DNA of 64,000 nucleotides from assembly GCF_009765375.1 (NCBI RefSeq), contig NZ_VTOK01000017.1, positions 1 through 64,000 of the forward strand. The letters run 5' to 3'. Below the pieces are notes generated by a model. The model worked only from the letters and a program-made list of their open reading frames with translations. It made no database searches and was not told the origin of the DNA. The position numbers and the translations under genes were made by a program. Shown piece by piece: positions 1-9,013 of this stretch; the stretch's first letter is position 1; each line of letters starts with the position of its first letter. Source of the stretch: Alteribacillus sp. YIM 98480 (GTDB lineage: Bacteria; Bacillota; Bacilli; Bacillales; Marinococcaceae).

Positions 1-2
1 GC

Positions 3-287
3 CGCATTGAAGCAGAAGAAGCAAAGCAGTGGGGATTGCTGACAGAAGTGGTGCCCCACAGCGAATTAAACCAGGCAGTAGATAACCTGGTAGAAGAATT
101 AGTACGCTTCTCGCCATTAGCTCAAAGAGTAAGTAAGCGTATACTTAACTCTTCCCAGGACACCCCGCTGAGCACCGGTTTAGAGCTGGAAGGCTATGCG
201 TACGGAATGCTTCGTTCAACCGATGACTTCCGTGAAGGGGTAGACGCTTTCTATGAGAAAAGAAGCGCGAATTTCACGGGAAAATAA
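3..287 (+). CDS. Enoyl-CoA hydratase/isomerase, C-terminal part only
   Basis: The window opens inside this gene; the reading frame is open from base 3 to the stop at 285-287. About 94 residues remain, beginning RIEAEEAKQWGL, the usual 'A..A...GLV..VV' segment of the crotonase family, followed by the C-terminal helices that pack on the neighbouring trimer subunit. The catalytic glutamates and oxyanion hole lie upstream of the window, so hydratase, isomerase or ring-hydrolase activity cannot be separated. Crotonase-fold enzymes hydrate enoyl-CoA thioesters in beta-oxidation-like breakdown of ring-cleavage products. The gene ends 26 bases before the start of dctP, on the same strand and with no terminator between, so it probably heads or joins the same catabolic operon. 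Confidence 0.85.
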   Translation, partial: RIEAEEAKQWGLLTEVVPHSELNQAVDNLVEELVRFSPLAQRVSKRILNSSQDTPLSTGLELEGYAYGMLRSTDDFREGVDAFYEKRSANFTGK

Positions 288-313
288 ATATCAGCAAAAA
301 AGGTGGTAAATTG

Positions 314-1345
314 ATGAAATTAAGACTTACATTATTGTTTTTAATTCTTGTATTAATATTGAGTGCCTGTGGAGGCTCAGGTGAAATAGAGGCAGATACT
401 GATAACTCTGAGGATAGCAGTGAAACGGTTGAAATAAGACTTGGACATGTTACCCAAACAACTCATCCTTATCATTTAGCTGCAGAACACTTCGCTGAGC
501 AAGTTGAAAAAGAATCAGATGGAAATATACAAATTGAAATTTATCCATCTCGACAATTAGGTGGAGACGTCGAAATGCTGGAGATGCTTCAAAACGGCTC
601 GTTGGAAGCAGGGTTTATTTCATCTTCTGTATTCAGTGGTTCTACCCCGGTTATGGACGGTCTACAACTTCCATTTTTGTTAGATAGTTATGAGGTATTT
701 GGACAAGCCATTCAAAGCGAGACCGCAGACAAAATGTTAGACCGATTAGAAGAAATAAATTTAAAAGGACTTGGCATTAATGAAAGTGGAATGCGGCATA
801 TGGGTTCTAATATTTCTCCAATTCAAACCCCAGAAGACTTAGATGGACTTAGCATTAGAGTTGCAGAGAGTCCGTTAATGCAAAGTATTTTTTCAACGTT
901 AGGGGCTGACCCGACATCAATGGCATATGGGGAAATATATTCCGCTTTGCAAACGGATGTAATTGATGCTCATGAATCCGATTTGTCGGCGTATGTTGCT
1001 GAAAACTTCTATGAAGTGACAGATTATATTACGTTAACTAAACATTTTCCTTGGCCCAATATAAACGTATTTAATCTTGATTTTTATGAATCTCTTTCTG
1101 AAGAGAATCAACAAATTTTAGAAAAAGCAGGAGAAGAAACACAAATGTGGATTCTTGAAAGGTTAGTAGACCTGGATGAGGAAGCACTTCAAGAACTAAA
1201 TAATGAAGGGGTACATGTAGAAGAATTAGAAGATATATCTTCGTTCCGAGATAAGGTCCAACCAGTATATGAAGAATATGCTGAAAAAGATCCATTAATT
1301 GAGGAATTTATTTCAACAGTAGAAGAGATTAAAAGCGATCAGTAA
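314..1345 (+). CDS. dctP: TRAP transporter solute receptor, DctP family (system 1)
   Basis: Extracytoplasmic receptor of a tripartite Na+-dependent carboxylate transporter, about 343 residues. A basic N-terminus and hydrophobic stretch end in the lipobox LSAC (Cys about 20), so it is a membrane-anchored lipoprotein, followed by an acidic E/D/S linker. The DctP domain shows the typical LGH...HP...AAE.FA start, the QLGGD.EML block, and SIRVAESP carrying the arginine expected to pair with a substrate carboxylate. The ATG at 314 is preferred over the in-frame TTG at 311 because of the AAGGTGG ribosome site at 300-306. dctQ and dctM follow directly. The 16836 gene is a close paralogue, about 80% identical by eye. 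Substrate is unknown; neighbouring ubiX/ubiD/aldehyde dehydrogenase genes suggest an aromatic or related carboxylate. Confidence 0.93.
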   Translation: MKLRLTLLFLILVLILSACGGSGEIEADTDNSEDSSETVEIRLGHVTQTTHPYHLAAEHFAEQVEKESDGNIQIEIYPSRQLGGDVEMLEMLQNGSLEAGFISSSVFSGSTPVMDGLQLPFLLDSYEVFGQAIQSETADKMLDRLEEINLKGLGINESGMRHMGSNISPIQTPEDLDGLSIRVAESPLMQSIFSTLGADPTSMAYGEIYSALQTDVIDAHESDLSAYVAENFYEVTDYITLTKHFPWPNINVFNLDFYESLSEENQQILEKAGEETQMWILERLVDLDEEALQELNNEGVHVEELEDISSFRDKVQPVYEEYAEKDPLIEEFISTVEEIKSDQ

Positions 1346-1368
1346 GGAAAGTGAGGGGGGAGAATGCT

Positions 1369-1839
1369 TTGGATAAGTTCATCGCTGGTCTGTATAGTGT
1401 TTCAAAGTGGCTAGTAGCAGCACTAGTTGCAGCAATGTCTGTTGTTATTATTGCGCAAATTATAAGCAGAGGGATCTTTCATTATTCCATTTTTTGGGCA
1501 GAGGAACTTTCTAGGTTTTGTCTTATTTGGATAACATTCATAGGGGCTAGCGCCGCTTATAAAAATGTCGAAATGGCAGCACTTGATTTATTAGAAAAGA
1601 AGATCTCAGGAAAATTTAGATGGCTCAATAAAGTAATAATTGAATTATTGGTGCTTGTTTTTGTGGTCACTGCTTTATATTACGGTGTGATCCAAACATT
1701 TTCCCCTAGTATTATGAACCAAGTATCGCCAGCCATTCAATTACCAATGTTTATTGTTTATCTGGCCATTCCAATTGGTTTTGGCCTGATGAGCTTATAT
1801 TCTATTTCTTCATTAATTCGCTTAATTAAACACAGATAA
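1369..1839 (+). CDS. dctQ: TRAP transporter small permease, DctQ family (system 1)
   Basis: Four-transmembrane-segment small subunit, about 156 residues, which docks the receptor to the large permease. Hydrophobic helices lie near residues 10-35, 45-65, 85-110 and 120-145, and the family motif FWAEELSRFCLIWITFIGA is present. I place the start at TTG 1369, because GAGGGGGGAG at 1353-1362 makes a ribosome site at the right distance; an upstream in-frame GTG at 1351 would put that purine run inside the gene. It sits between dctP (stop 1345) and dctM (start 1851), each gap under 25 bases, so the three genes form one operon. Confidence 0.88.
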   Translation: MDKFIAGLYSVSKWLVAALVAAMSVVIIAQIISRGIFHYSIFWAEELSRFCLIWITFIGASAAYKNVEMAALDLLEKKISGKFRWLNKVIIELLVLVFVVTALYYGVIQTFSPSIMNQVSPAIQLPMFIVYLAIPIGFGLMSLYSISSLIRLIKHR

Positions 1840-1850
1840 GGAGGGTGAAA

Positions 1851-3134
1851 ATGGCAACTGCTACGATTATAATCATATTTTTTCTCTTGTTGATTTTAGG
1901 AATTCCCATAGCTTTTGTACTAGGCTTAACTAGTTTATCTCATATTGTTGTTAGTGGAAATACCAGTATGCTAACGAGTTTTGCTCAAAGTATGTTAACA
2001 GCAGCGAACAATTTTAGTTTGATGGCCATCCCTCTTTTTGTTCTGACAGGCGAATTAATGAATTACGGTGGCATTACCAAACGTTTAACTGATTTTGCGC
2101 GCACCTTTGTATCACATTTTAAAGGCGGGTTAGCTTACGTCAATATTCTAGTAAGTATGTTCTTGTCTGCGATTGTTGGTTCAGCAAATGCGGTGGCAGC
2201 TATACAAAGTTCATCTATGGTTCCGGAAATGGAGAAGGATGGGTATAGAAAAGATTATTCTTCTGCTGTGACAGCCTCCTCCTCAATCATGGGGCCCATA
2301 ATTCCGCCAAGCATGGTATTTATTTTATATGGTGTCACTGCCAGCACATCGATTGGTTCTTTATTTTTAGCAGGGATTATACCTGGTTTGTTACTAGCTT
2401 TGTCTTTTTCTGTCATCTCATTCTTTTACGCACGGAAACATGATTTTCCTACTAAGTCTCGAGCAGGGTGGAAAGAGAGATTTCAATCATTATTAAAAGC
2501 CGCCCCTGCATTGGTTATTCCATTGTTTATTATTGGTGGTATTGTTTCAGGGTTTTTCACAGCAACAGAAGCAGGAGCAATAGGAAGCTTAGTTGCTTTT
2601 ATAGTAGGAATGTTTTTCTATCGAGATCTTAAATGGAAAAATCTATATCGTATCTTTTTAAAAACGGGTATTGTAACAGCTTCTATTATGATAATCGTTG
2701 CAACAGCCAATCTATTTGGGTTATCCCTAACGTTTGAAAGAATCCCGCAAATGATTGCGGAGGGACTGCTTTCTATATCTACTAATCCTTGGGTAGTACT
2801 TCTAATATTAAACGTTGTTTTGCTCACTGTCGGAATGTTTTTAGAACCGTTAGCTGCGATTATTATCGTTGTTCCCGTTCTAATGCCTGTTATTTCTCAA
2901 TTGGGAATAGATCCGGTTCATTTTGGTGTAATGGTTTCATTAAACTTAGTCATTGGGTTAATTACACCTCCAGTTGGAGTAGCGTTATTTGTTACTGCTG
3001 GGATAACAAAAGTCTCTATTTCGACTCTAAGTAGAGCAGTTACTCCTTTTGTTATAGCTGCAGTTATCATTTTATTAATTATTACCTATATTCCAGACAT
3101 CGTACTATTTGTACCAGAATTATTTTCTTTGTAA
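1851..3134 (+). CDS. dctM: TRAP transporter large permease, DctM family (system 1)
   Basis: Large membrane subunit of about 427 residues with 11-12 predicted transmembrane segments, forming the Na+-coupled elevator-type transport core. Family blocks visible: IPLFVLTGELMNYGG near residue 60, ASSSIMGPIIPPS near 145, ATEAGAIGSL near 240 and LNLVIGLITPPVG near 365. AGGAGG at 1839-1844 lies 6 bases before ATG 1851; the GTG at 1845 is also in frame but lacks spacing. It is the last transporter gene before a 50-base gap to ubiX. Confidence 0.93.
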   Translation: MATATIIIIFFLLLILGIPIAFVLGLTSLSHIVVSGNTSMLTSFAQSMLTAANNFSLMAIPLFVLTGELMNYGGITKRLTDFARTFVSHFKGGLAYVNILVSMFLSAIVGSANAVAAIQSSSMVPEMEKDGYRKDYSSAVTASSSIMGPIIPPSMVFILYGVTASTSIGSLFLAGIIPGLLLALSFSVISFFYARKHDFPTKSRAGWKERFQSLLKAAPALVIPLFIIGGIVSGFFTATEAGAIGSLVAFIVGMFFYRDLKWKNLYRIFLKTGIVTASIMIIVATANLFGLSLTFERIPQMIAEGLLSISTNPWVVLLILNVVLLTVGMFLEPLAAIIIVVPVLMPVISQLGIDPVHFGVMVSLNLVIGLITPPVGVALFVTAGITKVSISTLSRAVTPFVIAAVIILLIITYIPDIVLFVPELFSL

Positions 3135-3186
3135 TAAGAGCAAAATAGGATGCACTTAAACAGAAAAGCTGGGAGGTGCAGGGTTG

Positions 3187-3780
3187 GTGAAAAAGATCGT
3201 CATCGCCATTTCCGGGGCAAGCGGAGCCTTGTATGGTATACGTATTCTAGAAGTCTTAAAACCCTTAAATATTGAAACGCATGTAATTATTAGTCCTTCC
3301 GCTTTCAAAACGATAGAGTACGAAACAGATTATTCAAAAGAAGACGTTGTCGCACTCAGTACTCATATATATGACTCTCAAGACATCGGGGCAACAATAT
3401 CAAGCGGATCTTTTATGGTAGAAGGGATGATTATAGCTCCTTGTTCGATAAAATCTATGTCTTCTATTGCAAATAGTTTAAATGACAATTTGTTGACTCG
3501 AGCTGCAGACGTAACATTAAAGGAAAGAAGAAAGCTTGTGCTGTTGTTACGAGAGACTCCATTACATTTAGGACATATCAATCTCATGAAAAATATCACG
3601 GAAATGGGCGGTGTTGTTTTGCCGCCTGTCCCAAGCTTTTATCATAAACCGAAATCTATCGATGATATCGTTAACCAAAGTGTCGGCAAGGCTTTGGATC
3701 AATTTGGTATTGAGGCAAATTTATTTGAAAGATGGCCAGGTTTACAAAAAAGAGAGGAAGAGATATTGCATGATTCTTAA
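3187..3780 (+). CDS. ubiX: UbiX/Pad1-type flavin prenyltransferase
   Basis: Makes prenylated FMN by joining a dimethylallyl group to reduced FMN; the product is the cofactor of UbiD decarboxylases, and a ubiD gene follows at 6450. About 198 residues, normal for the family. The N-terminal AISGASGALYGIR flavin/phosphate-binding loop, the SSGSF segment, the APCS motif and the C-terminal LPPVPSFY block are all present. GTG 3187 or TTG 3184 could be the start, both served by GGGAGG at 3171-3176. Its last codons overlap the start of the aldehyde dehydrogenase gene by 11 bases, so the two are probably translationally coupled. A second copy lies at 52601-53179 on the other strand. Confidence 0.93.
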   Translation: MKKIVIAISGASGALYGIRILEVLKPLNIETHVIISPSAFKTIEYETDYSKEDVVALSTHIYDSQDIGATISSGSFMVEGMIIAPCSIKSMSSIANSLNDNLLTRAADVTLKERRKLVLLLRETPLHLGHINLMKNITEMGGVVLPPVPSFYHKPKSIDDIVNQSVGKALDQFGIEANLFERWPGLQKREEEILHDS

Positions 3781-5233
3781 TAACAAGAATGGCAGAAATT
3801 TTATAAACGGTGAATGGAAAGAATCCATTTCTAGAGAAACGAGTAATTCCATAAATCCTGCGACCAATGAAAACATAGGAACAACTCAAAAATCTACGAC
3901 AGAAGATATCCAATTAGCTATAGAAATTGCTCATCAAGCCTTTAACAAAAGTGAATGGAAAAGCAATTCTTCATTACGGGCAGATGCACTGATGGCTTGG
4001 GCACAGAATTTAAAAGAAAACAGCGAAGAACTCGCCCAGCTGCTAACAATGGAGAATGGCAAAACTATTAATGAATCTCGAAAAGAATTAAATGCTTGTA
4101 TTGATACATTAAAATATTTTGCTGGGATGTCACGAAGTATTTTTGGAAGATCTATTAATTTATCAGAGACTAGTTATGGAATCATTGATAAAGATCCAAT
4201 TGGGGTAGTTGGAATTATTTCCCCTTGGAATTGGCCTGCTATGCTGATGATTCGTGAAGCTGCCCCGGCTTTAGCTGCTGGAAACACAGTTATTTTAAAA
4301 CCCGCAAGTCATACACCACTGATTAGCCTTGCACTTGTAGGTGTAATAGAAAATATAGAAGAATTTCCTCCTGGAGTAGTAAACATGGTTACTGGACCAG
4401 GCTCCGTAATAGGACAAGAAATAGCTGAAAGTCCTTATGTGAACGCCATTAGCTTTACAGGGGATACGACTACAGGAAAACAATTAATGAAAAACGCATC
4501 AGAAAAAGTTAAAAAGCTAGCGCTAGAATTAGGTGGGAAATCTCCACATGTATTATTTTCAGATGCTAATTTAACGAAAGCAATTCCAATTATTAATCAA
4601 TCTATTTTTAATACAGCTGGTCAGATGTGTTTTGCTGGAAGCAGGGTTATTGTTCATGAATCCATTCATGAAGAAGTGGTAGAAGCACTTCGAAAAGAAG
4701 CGGAAAATTTGAAAGTTGGCAATGGCTTAGATGAATCCGTTGATATGGGACCAGTAATTTCTGAGAAGCAACAAAAAGAAGTCATGGACTTTATTGAATT
4801 AGGCAAACGTGAAAGTAAACTTATCACAGGTGGGAACTCTCTCCAAGGTGAAGATTTTGATAAAGGATACTTTATCGAACCAACTATTTTTGATGAAGTT
4901 CCAATCGAGGCTAAAATTGCTCAAGAAGAAATTTTCGGGCCTGTATTAGTCGTTCAAACATTTAAAGATGAAGCGGAAGCTATTGAGTTGGCAAATGGCA
5001 CGATTTTTGGGCTCGCCGCAGGTGTATGGACAAAAAACATTAACAAAGCAGTGCGTGTATCGAAAAAGATTGATGCAGGAACAGTATGGATTAATACGTA
5101 TAACAAAAACTACCCACAAACAGAATTTGGTGGATATAAAGAAAGCGGATTAGGACGCACAAGGGGAATTGAAGGACTATTAGAATACACAGAGACCAAG
5201 CATATTAATGTAGAAATCGATGAAAGTGAGTAA
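3770..5233 (+). CDS. NAD(P)-dependent aldehyde dehydrogenase
   Basis: Oxidises an aldehyde to a carboxylic acid with NAD(P)+. About 487 residues, standard for the soluble superfamily. Visible motifs: SPWNWP with Asn154 for the oxyanion hole, the cofactor loop FTGDTTTGK near 229-237, general base Glu253 in LELGGK, and the nucleophile Cys287 in GQMCFAGSR. The frame stays open far upstream, but ATG 3770 with the AGAGAGGAAGAG purine run just before it gives the canonical N-terminus (FINGEW). It lies between ubiX and an iron alcohol dehydrogenase, an arrangement that fits oxidation of an aromatic alcohol via its aldehyde to an acid which UbiD then decarboxylates; the substrate itself cannot be read from sequence. 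Confidence 0.93.
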   Translation: MILNNKNGRNFINGEWKESISRETSNSINPATNENIGTTQKSTTEDIQLAIEIAHQAFNKSEWKSNSSLRADALMAWAQNLKENSEELAQLLTMENGKTINESRKELNACIDTLKYFAGMSRSIFGRSINLSETSYGIIDKDPIGVVGIISPWNWPAMLMIREAAPALAAGNTVILKPASHTPLISLALVGVIENIEEFPPGVVNMVTGPGSVIGQEIAESPYVNAISFTGDTTTGKQLMKNASEKVKKLALELGGKSPHVLFSDANLTKAIPIINQSIFNTAGQMCFAGSRVIVHESIHEEVVEALRKEAENLKVGNGLDESVDMGPVISEKQQKEVMDFIELGKRESKLITGGNSLQGEDFDKGYFIEPTIFDEVPIEAKIAQEEIFGPVLVVQTFKDEAEAIELANGTIFGLAAGVWTKNINKAVRVSKKIDAGTVWINTYNKNYPQTEFGGYKESGLGRTRGIEGLLEYTETKHINVEIDESE

Positions 5234-5281
5234 AGCGGACAAACTGCAGGTTTGAAACGTAATGGAGAGGGAGGTAAGAAC

Positions 5282-6439
5282 ATGCTATCTGACTTTCAAT
5301 TTCATTTGCCGACAAAAATCATATTTGGATATGAAAAAATATCAGAATTAACTAACATCTTAACCAATGAAAACGTGAAAAACGTTTTCATTGTGACTGA
5401 TAAAGGCATTGTTAATGCAGGTATTTTGGAACCGATTGTAAATCAACTGGATGCAGCGAAGATGTCCTATCATGTATTCGATGAGGTTGAGCCAGACCCA
5501 AGTACGGATACGGTTAATAAAGCGACAGCGGTTTATAAGGAAATGGAATGTGATGCAATTATTGCATTAGGTGGGGGAAGCCCCATTGATACTGCAAAAG
5601 GAATAAGAGTGGTAGCTAGTAATGGAGGAGGAATTAGCGATTATGCAGGCGTAAATCGTGTAGAAACTTTTCCGGATATACCGTTAATAGCTTTACCGAC
5701 AACATCAGGAACTGGTAGTGAGGTAACAATTTTTGCTGTATTTTCAGATTGGGAACAAAGACGAAAAGTGACAGTGACTAGTCCGTTTTTGGCACCAACG
5801 ATTAGCATTGTTGACCCGAAATTAACAATTAGCTTACCGCCGCATATCACTGCTGCTACTGGGATTGATGCCTTTGCACATGGAGCAGAAACATATGTGT
5901 CACGGTTATCACAACCAGCCAGCGAAGCATTAGCCCTGTCAGCAATGAGAACGGTTAACCAATACCTTCGTACAGCTGTCTATAATGGGGAAGACAAAAC
6001 AGCAAGAATAAAATTAGCCGAAGCCAGTTTGTTAGCAGGAATGGCATTTAACCAATCTTATTTAGGGTTAACCCATGCTATAGGGAGCGCTGTGAGCGGT
6101 CATGCACATGTTAGTCATGGTATAGTTATAGGTCTGCTTCTCCCTAGTGTAATGGAATACAATACAGTTGCTCAATTGGACAAGTATTCACAAATGGGTA
6201 CTTGTTTTGAAGAAGACTATTCATATTTACCAAAAAAAGAAGCGGCGATTAAAGTCGTTGAAAAAGTTACAGAACTGAGAAATGATATAGGGCTTCCGCA
6301 GAAACTAACAGATGTTGGTGTGAAAAAAGAACAACTTCAAGATATAGCTGAAGATTCATTAAAAAGCGGAATGTGGCACTTCAACCCTAGAAGAGCATCT
6401 AAAGAAGAGATATATAAATTACTACAGGAAATTTTTTAG
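5282..6439 (+). CDS. Iron-containing (group III) alcohol dehydrogenase
   Basis: NAD(P)-dependent alcohol/aldehyde oxidoreductase of about 385 residues. The nucleotide-binding GGGSPID (residues 97-103) and the four metal ligands Asp196, His200, His265 and His279 (in GIDAFAH, GLTHA and HVSHG) are present, so it should be active. ATG 5282 follows GGAGGTAAG and is better than the TTG start 30 bases upstream. It lies 48 bases after the aldehyde dehydrogenase and 10 bases before ubiD in a tight plus-strand operon. The family also includes maleylacetate reductases, which act in hydroxyquinol-type ring-cleavage pathways; that alternative is possible here but not shown by sequence. Confidence 0.9.
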   Translation: MLSDFQFHLPTKIIFGYEKISELTNILTNENVKNVFIVTDKGIVNAGILEPIVNQLDAAKMSYHVFDEVEPDPSTDTVNKATAVYKEMECDAIIALGGGSPIDTAKGIRVVASNGGGISDYAGVNRVETFPDIPLIALPTTSGTGSEVTIFAVFSDWEQRRKVTVTSPFLAPTISIVDPKLTISLPPHITAATGIDAFAHGAETYVSRLSQPASEALALSAMRTVNQYLRTAVYNGEDKTARIKLAEASLLAGMAFNQSYLGLTHAIGSAVSGHAHVSHGIVIGLLLPSVMEYNTVAQLDKYSQMGTCFEEDYSYLPKKEAAIKVVEKVTELRNDIGLPQKLTDVGVKKEQLQDIAEDSLKSGMWHFNPRRASKEEIYKLLQEIF

Positions 6440-6449
6440 GAGGTAAGAG

Positions 6450-7805
6450 ATGGATAGATGTGAGTCTTTAAGAAATTGGCTGCATCATTTAGAGGAAAAA
6501 AGTGAGTTAGCAACGATTGAAAAAAAAGTGTCGCTGAATTATGAGATCGCAGCAGCAGCCAAAAAATTAGATGGGAAAAAAGCTGGCTATTTTTCTAACG
6601 TTGAAGAGTATAAAACCCCTGTTTTAGCAGGTACAGCTACTACCAGACAACAATTTGCTGATGCATTAAATATTGATGTAGATAAGCTTAGCAAAACCTT
6701 TTTAGATGCACTGAAACAACCTCTGCCCTGTCATTTAATAGAAAGTAAGCAAGCGCCCGTTCATGAGAATATTATTGAGAAAAAGGATGTTGATCTTTTA
6801 CATCAATTTCCTATACCGGTTCATCACGAAAAAGATTCAGGGAATTATATTACCGGAGGACTTGCGATAGCAAAGGACCCTGTAACTGGTAAACAAAACG
6901 TTTCTATTCATAGGCTGCAGATTTCTGGGAAAGATCGGTTGGGAGCATTAATACTGCCAAGACACTTATATAACTTCTTTAAAAACAAAGAAGAAGCAGG
7001 TGAAGGTCTTGATATTGCTATTGTAATAGGCGTGGATCCAGTGCTGTTGCTTGCTTCTCAAGCTATTGCTTCGGTAGGACAAGATGAGCTGGAAGTAGCT
7101 GGTGCTTTAAAAGGTTATGAAGAACAAGTAGTGAAATGTAAAACAATTGACGTGGATGTTCCGGCAAATGCAGAAATCGTATTAGAAGGAAAAATTTTGC
7201 CTGAAGTGAGAGAGACAGAGGGACCGTTTGGAGAGTTTCCAAAGTATTACGGTCCCGAAAGTAAAAAGGAAGTAATAGAGATTAATACCATCACTCACCG
7301 CAATAACCCTATCTATCAAACCATTCTTCCTGCAAGTTATGAACACTTATTGTTAGGAGGAATACCTAGAGAGGCTAGTATCTTAAACAAATTGCGAGAA
7401 ACGGTACCAACCGTGAAAGATGTCCATCTTACAATTGGAGGGACATGCCGATATCATTTGGCTGTTTCAATGAAAAAAAGGAATGAAGGGGAAGCGAAAA
7501 ATGTCATACTTGCCGCATTTGCAGCTCATTATGATGTGAAACATGTGGTGGTTGTTGATGAAGAAGTAGATATTTTTAATATGGAAGAAATCGAATGGGC
7601 GGTTGCAACGAGGTTCCAAGCGGACAAGGATATGGTAGTTGTGCATGATAGTTTAGGATCTAAATTAGATCCATCCACAGACCAAGGAGTAGGTTCTAAA
7701 GTAGGGTTTGACTGCACTGTTCCGTTAAATGCTCAACCAATGGAATATGAACGAATTAGAATTCCTGGTTTAGAAGATTTGAATATCGATGATTATATAA
7801 AATAA
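6450..7805 (+). CDS. ubiD: UbiD family prenyl-FMN-dependent (de)carboxylase
   Basis: Reversible decarboxylase for aromatic or alpha,beta-unsaturated acids, using prenyl-FMN. About 451 residues. The active-site set is intact: Arg155 in SIHRLQ, and Glu257/Glu262 in the TEGPFGEF block, equivalent to the Arg/Glu/Glu network of fungal Fdc1. GGAGGTAAGAG directly precedes ATG 6450. It ends the ubiX-aldehyde dehydrogenase-alcohol dehydrogenase-ubiD series, with its cofactor-making partner three genes upstream. It resembles the UbiD at 43324 closely (shared LQxSGKxxLGALILPRH) and the divergent UbiD at 51071 much less. Substrate not determined; benzoate- or phenol-type acids are likely from context. 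Confidence 0.93.
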   Translation: MDRCESLRNWLHHLEEKSELATIEKKVSLNYEIAAAAKKLDGKKAGYFSNVEEYKTPVLAGTATTRQQFADALNIDVDKLSKTFLDALKQPLPCHLIESKQAPVHENIIEKKDVDLLHQFPIPVHHEKDSGNYITGGLAIAKDPVTGKQNVSIHRLQISGKDRLGALILPRHLYNFFKNKEEAGEGLDIAIVIGVDPVLLLASQAIASVGQDELEVAGALKGYEEQVVKCKTIDVDVPANAEIVLEGKILPEVRETEGPFGEFPKYYGPESKKEVIEINTITHRNNPIYQTILPASYEHLLLGGIPREASILNKLRETVPTVKDVHLTIGGTCRYHLAVSMKKRNEGEAKNVILAAFAAHYDVKHVVVVDEEVDIFNMEEIEWAVATRFQADKDMVVVHDSLGSKLDPSTDQGVGSKVGFDCTVPLNAQPMEYERIRIPGLEDLNIDDYIK

Positions 7806-7826
7806 ATGACATTTATTCTAAAAAGA

Positions 7827-7848
7827 AAGGGTCCATTTCGGCCCTTTA
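7827..7848 (+). terminator. Hairpin after ubiD, weak terminator
   Basis: AAAGGG pairs with CCCTTT 10 bases on, extended by CC/GG with one bulged T. The run after it (ACATTTC) is a poor U-tract, so it may only partly stop transcription or may protect the 3' end of the upstream mRNA. Confidence 0.45.
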
Positions 7849-7862
7849 CATTTCAAACGCCA

Positions 7863-7876
7863 TTAAAGCGCTTACA
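7863..7876 (+). promoter_or_regulatory. cre-like CcpA site before the TAXI gene
   Basis: TTAAAGCGCTTACA matches the 14-base catabolite-response consensus TGWAANCGNTNWCA at 13 positions (second base differs). It lies 22 bases before the GTG start of the TAXI receptor, so CcpA binding would block transcription when a preferred sugar is present. Confidence 0.5.
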
Positions 7877-7898
7877 AAAATTGAAAGGGTGAATATTT

Positions 7899-8918
7899 GT
7901 GAAAAAGTTATTTATTCCGGTTTCTATTATTTTATCTCTTCTGTTAATGCTTGGTGGATGCGGAGAAGAAAACGAGCAAAGTACGAATGCTAATCCAGAC
8001 TTTCTTTCGTTTGCTACTTTATCGGAAGGAAGCGCTTGGTATGTTTATGGAGCAACTATGGCAGAAGTAATTCGTTCAGATATAGATGAAGTGAAGAAAG
8101 TGGACGTCCTTCCCCATTCTGGAGGAATAGGGAATGTTGAAACTGTATCTACTGGTGAAGCAGAATTAGGCTTTACGTTTAGTGTTACAAATAAATGGGG
8201 CAATGATGGAGAAGTTGCGTTTGAGGAAGTATATGATGATTTTAGCGTGTTAACTGGAGCATTGGATCAATATTATGTAGGTATCATTATGCGTGATGAG
8301 TTTATGGAAGAACATGATATTACTTCTATTGCAGATATAAAAGAAAAAGAAATACCAACCAATTTGTACACAGTTAATATTGGAAGCCAAGGTGAGTTTG
8401 CGGCCCAACAAGTTTTAGAAGCATATGGAATGAACTATGACGACCTGAAAGATTATGGGGGAGCCGTTGAACATACATCTTTTGACGTTGTAAAATCAGC
8501 TTTTCAAGACGGAGAGGCAGATATGTTTGTGCAAGTGATGACAAAAGGTCATCCAGGTTTTACTGAGATAGCCATTCAGACGCCTGTTACCTTTATGTCA
8601 ATTGAAGATGAATTTAGAGAGAAATTAGAGGAAACAGGTAACCAGAAAGTGACATTTCCTGCAGGCCATTATGAAGGACAAGATGAAGAGGTTGAAACGG
8701 TAGGGTTTACAACGACTTTGGTAGCTAACAATGACCTTTCTGAAGATTTAGCATATGACATAACTAAATCTATAGTAGAGAACAAAGATAAATTAGTACA
8801 AGGTCATCAGGGGCTGGAAGCTTTTGATCCTGAAAAAGGACTGGAGCCTGAATATACTGGCGGTACTGATATACATCCTGGGGCTTTAAAATATTATGAG
8901 GAAAAAGGTTGGAAGTAA
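7899..8918 (+). CDS. TAXI family TRAP solute receptor (system 2)
   Basis: Lipoprotein receptor of a TAXI-type TRAP transporter, about 339 residues. The signal segment ends in lipobox LGGC (Cys about 22). The TAXI domain starts FATLSEGSAWYVYGATMAE, a version of the family's GT..G.YY..G motif, and includes the IGNVETVSTGEAELGF and PGALKYYEE blocks. Start GTG 7899 follows GAAAGGGTGA. The partner fused permease follows at 9014. It resembles the 36744 receptor along most of its length (shared NxxWxxxGxVAxEE and PVTFM/ITVMP regions), so this window carries two TAXI systems. TAXI substrates are poorly known (glutamate and organic acids in studied cases). Confidence 0.9.
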   Translation: MKKLFIPVSIILSLLLMLGGCGEENEQSTNANPDFLSFATLSEGSAWYVYGATMAEVIRSDIDEVKKVDVLPHSGGIGNVETVSTGEAELGFTFSVTNKWGNDGEVAFEEVYDDFSVLTGALDQYYVGIIMRDEFMEEHDITSIADIKEKEIPTNLYTVNIGSQGEFAAQQVLEAYGMNYDDLKDYGGAVEHTSFDVVKSAFQDGEADMFVQVMTKGHPGFTEIAIQTPVTFMSIEDEFREKLEETGNQKVTFPAGHYEGQDEEVETVGFTTTLVANNDLSEDLAYDITKSIVENKDKLVQGHQGLEAFDPEKGLEPEYTGGTDIHPGALKYYEEKGWK

Positions 8919-9013
8919 ATAGAAGAATTTGGAATGCAGGGGATCTTCAATGTTTAGAATATTTGGATTACTGATATGAATGAAAGATATCTCCAATAAA
9001 AGGGGCTTGTAAT

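Noticed and set aside
5367-5382. cre-like palindrome (TGAAAAACGTTTTCA) in the alcohol dehydrogenase gene
   Set aside because: One base too long for the consensus and inside coding sequence, so only 12 of 14 positions match in register.
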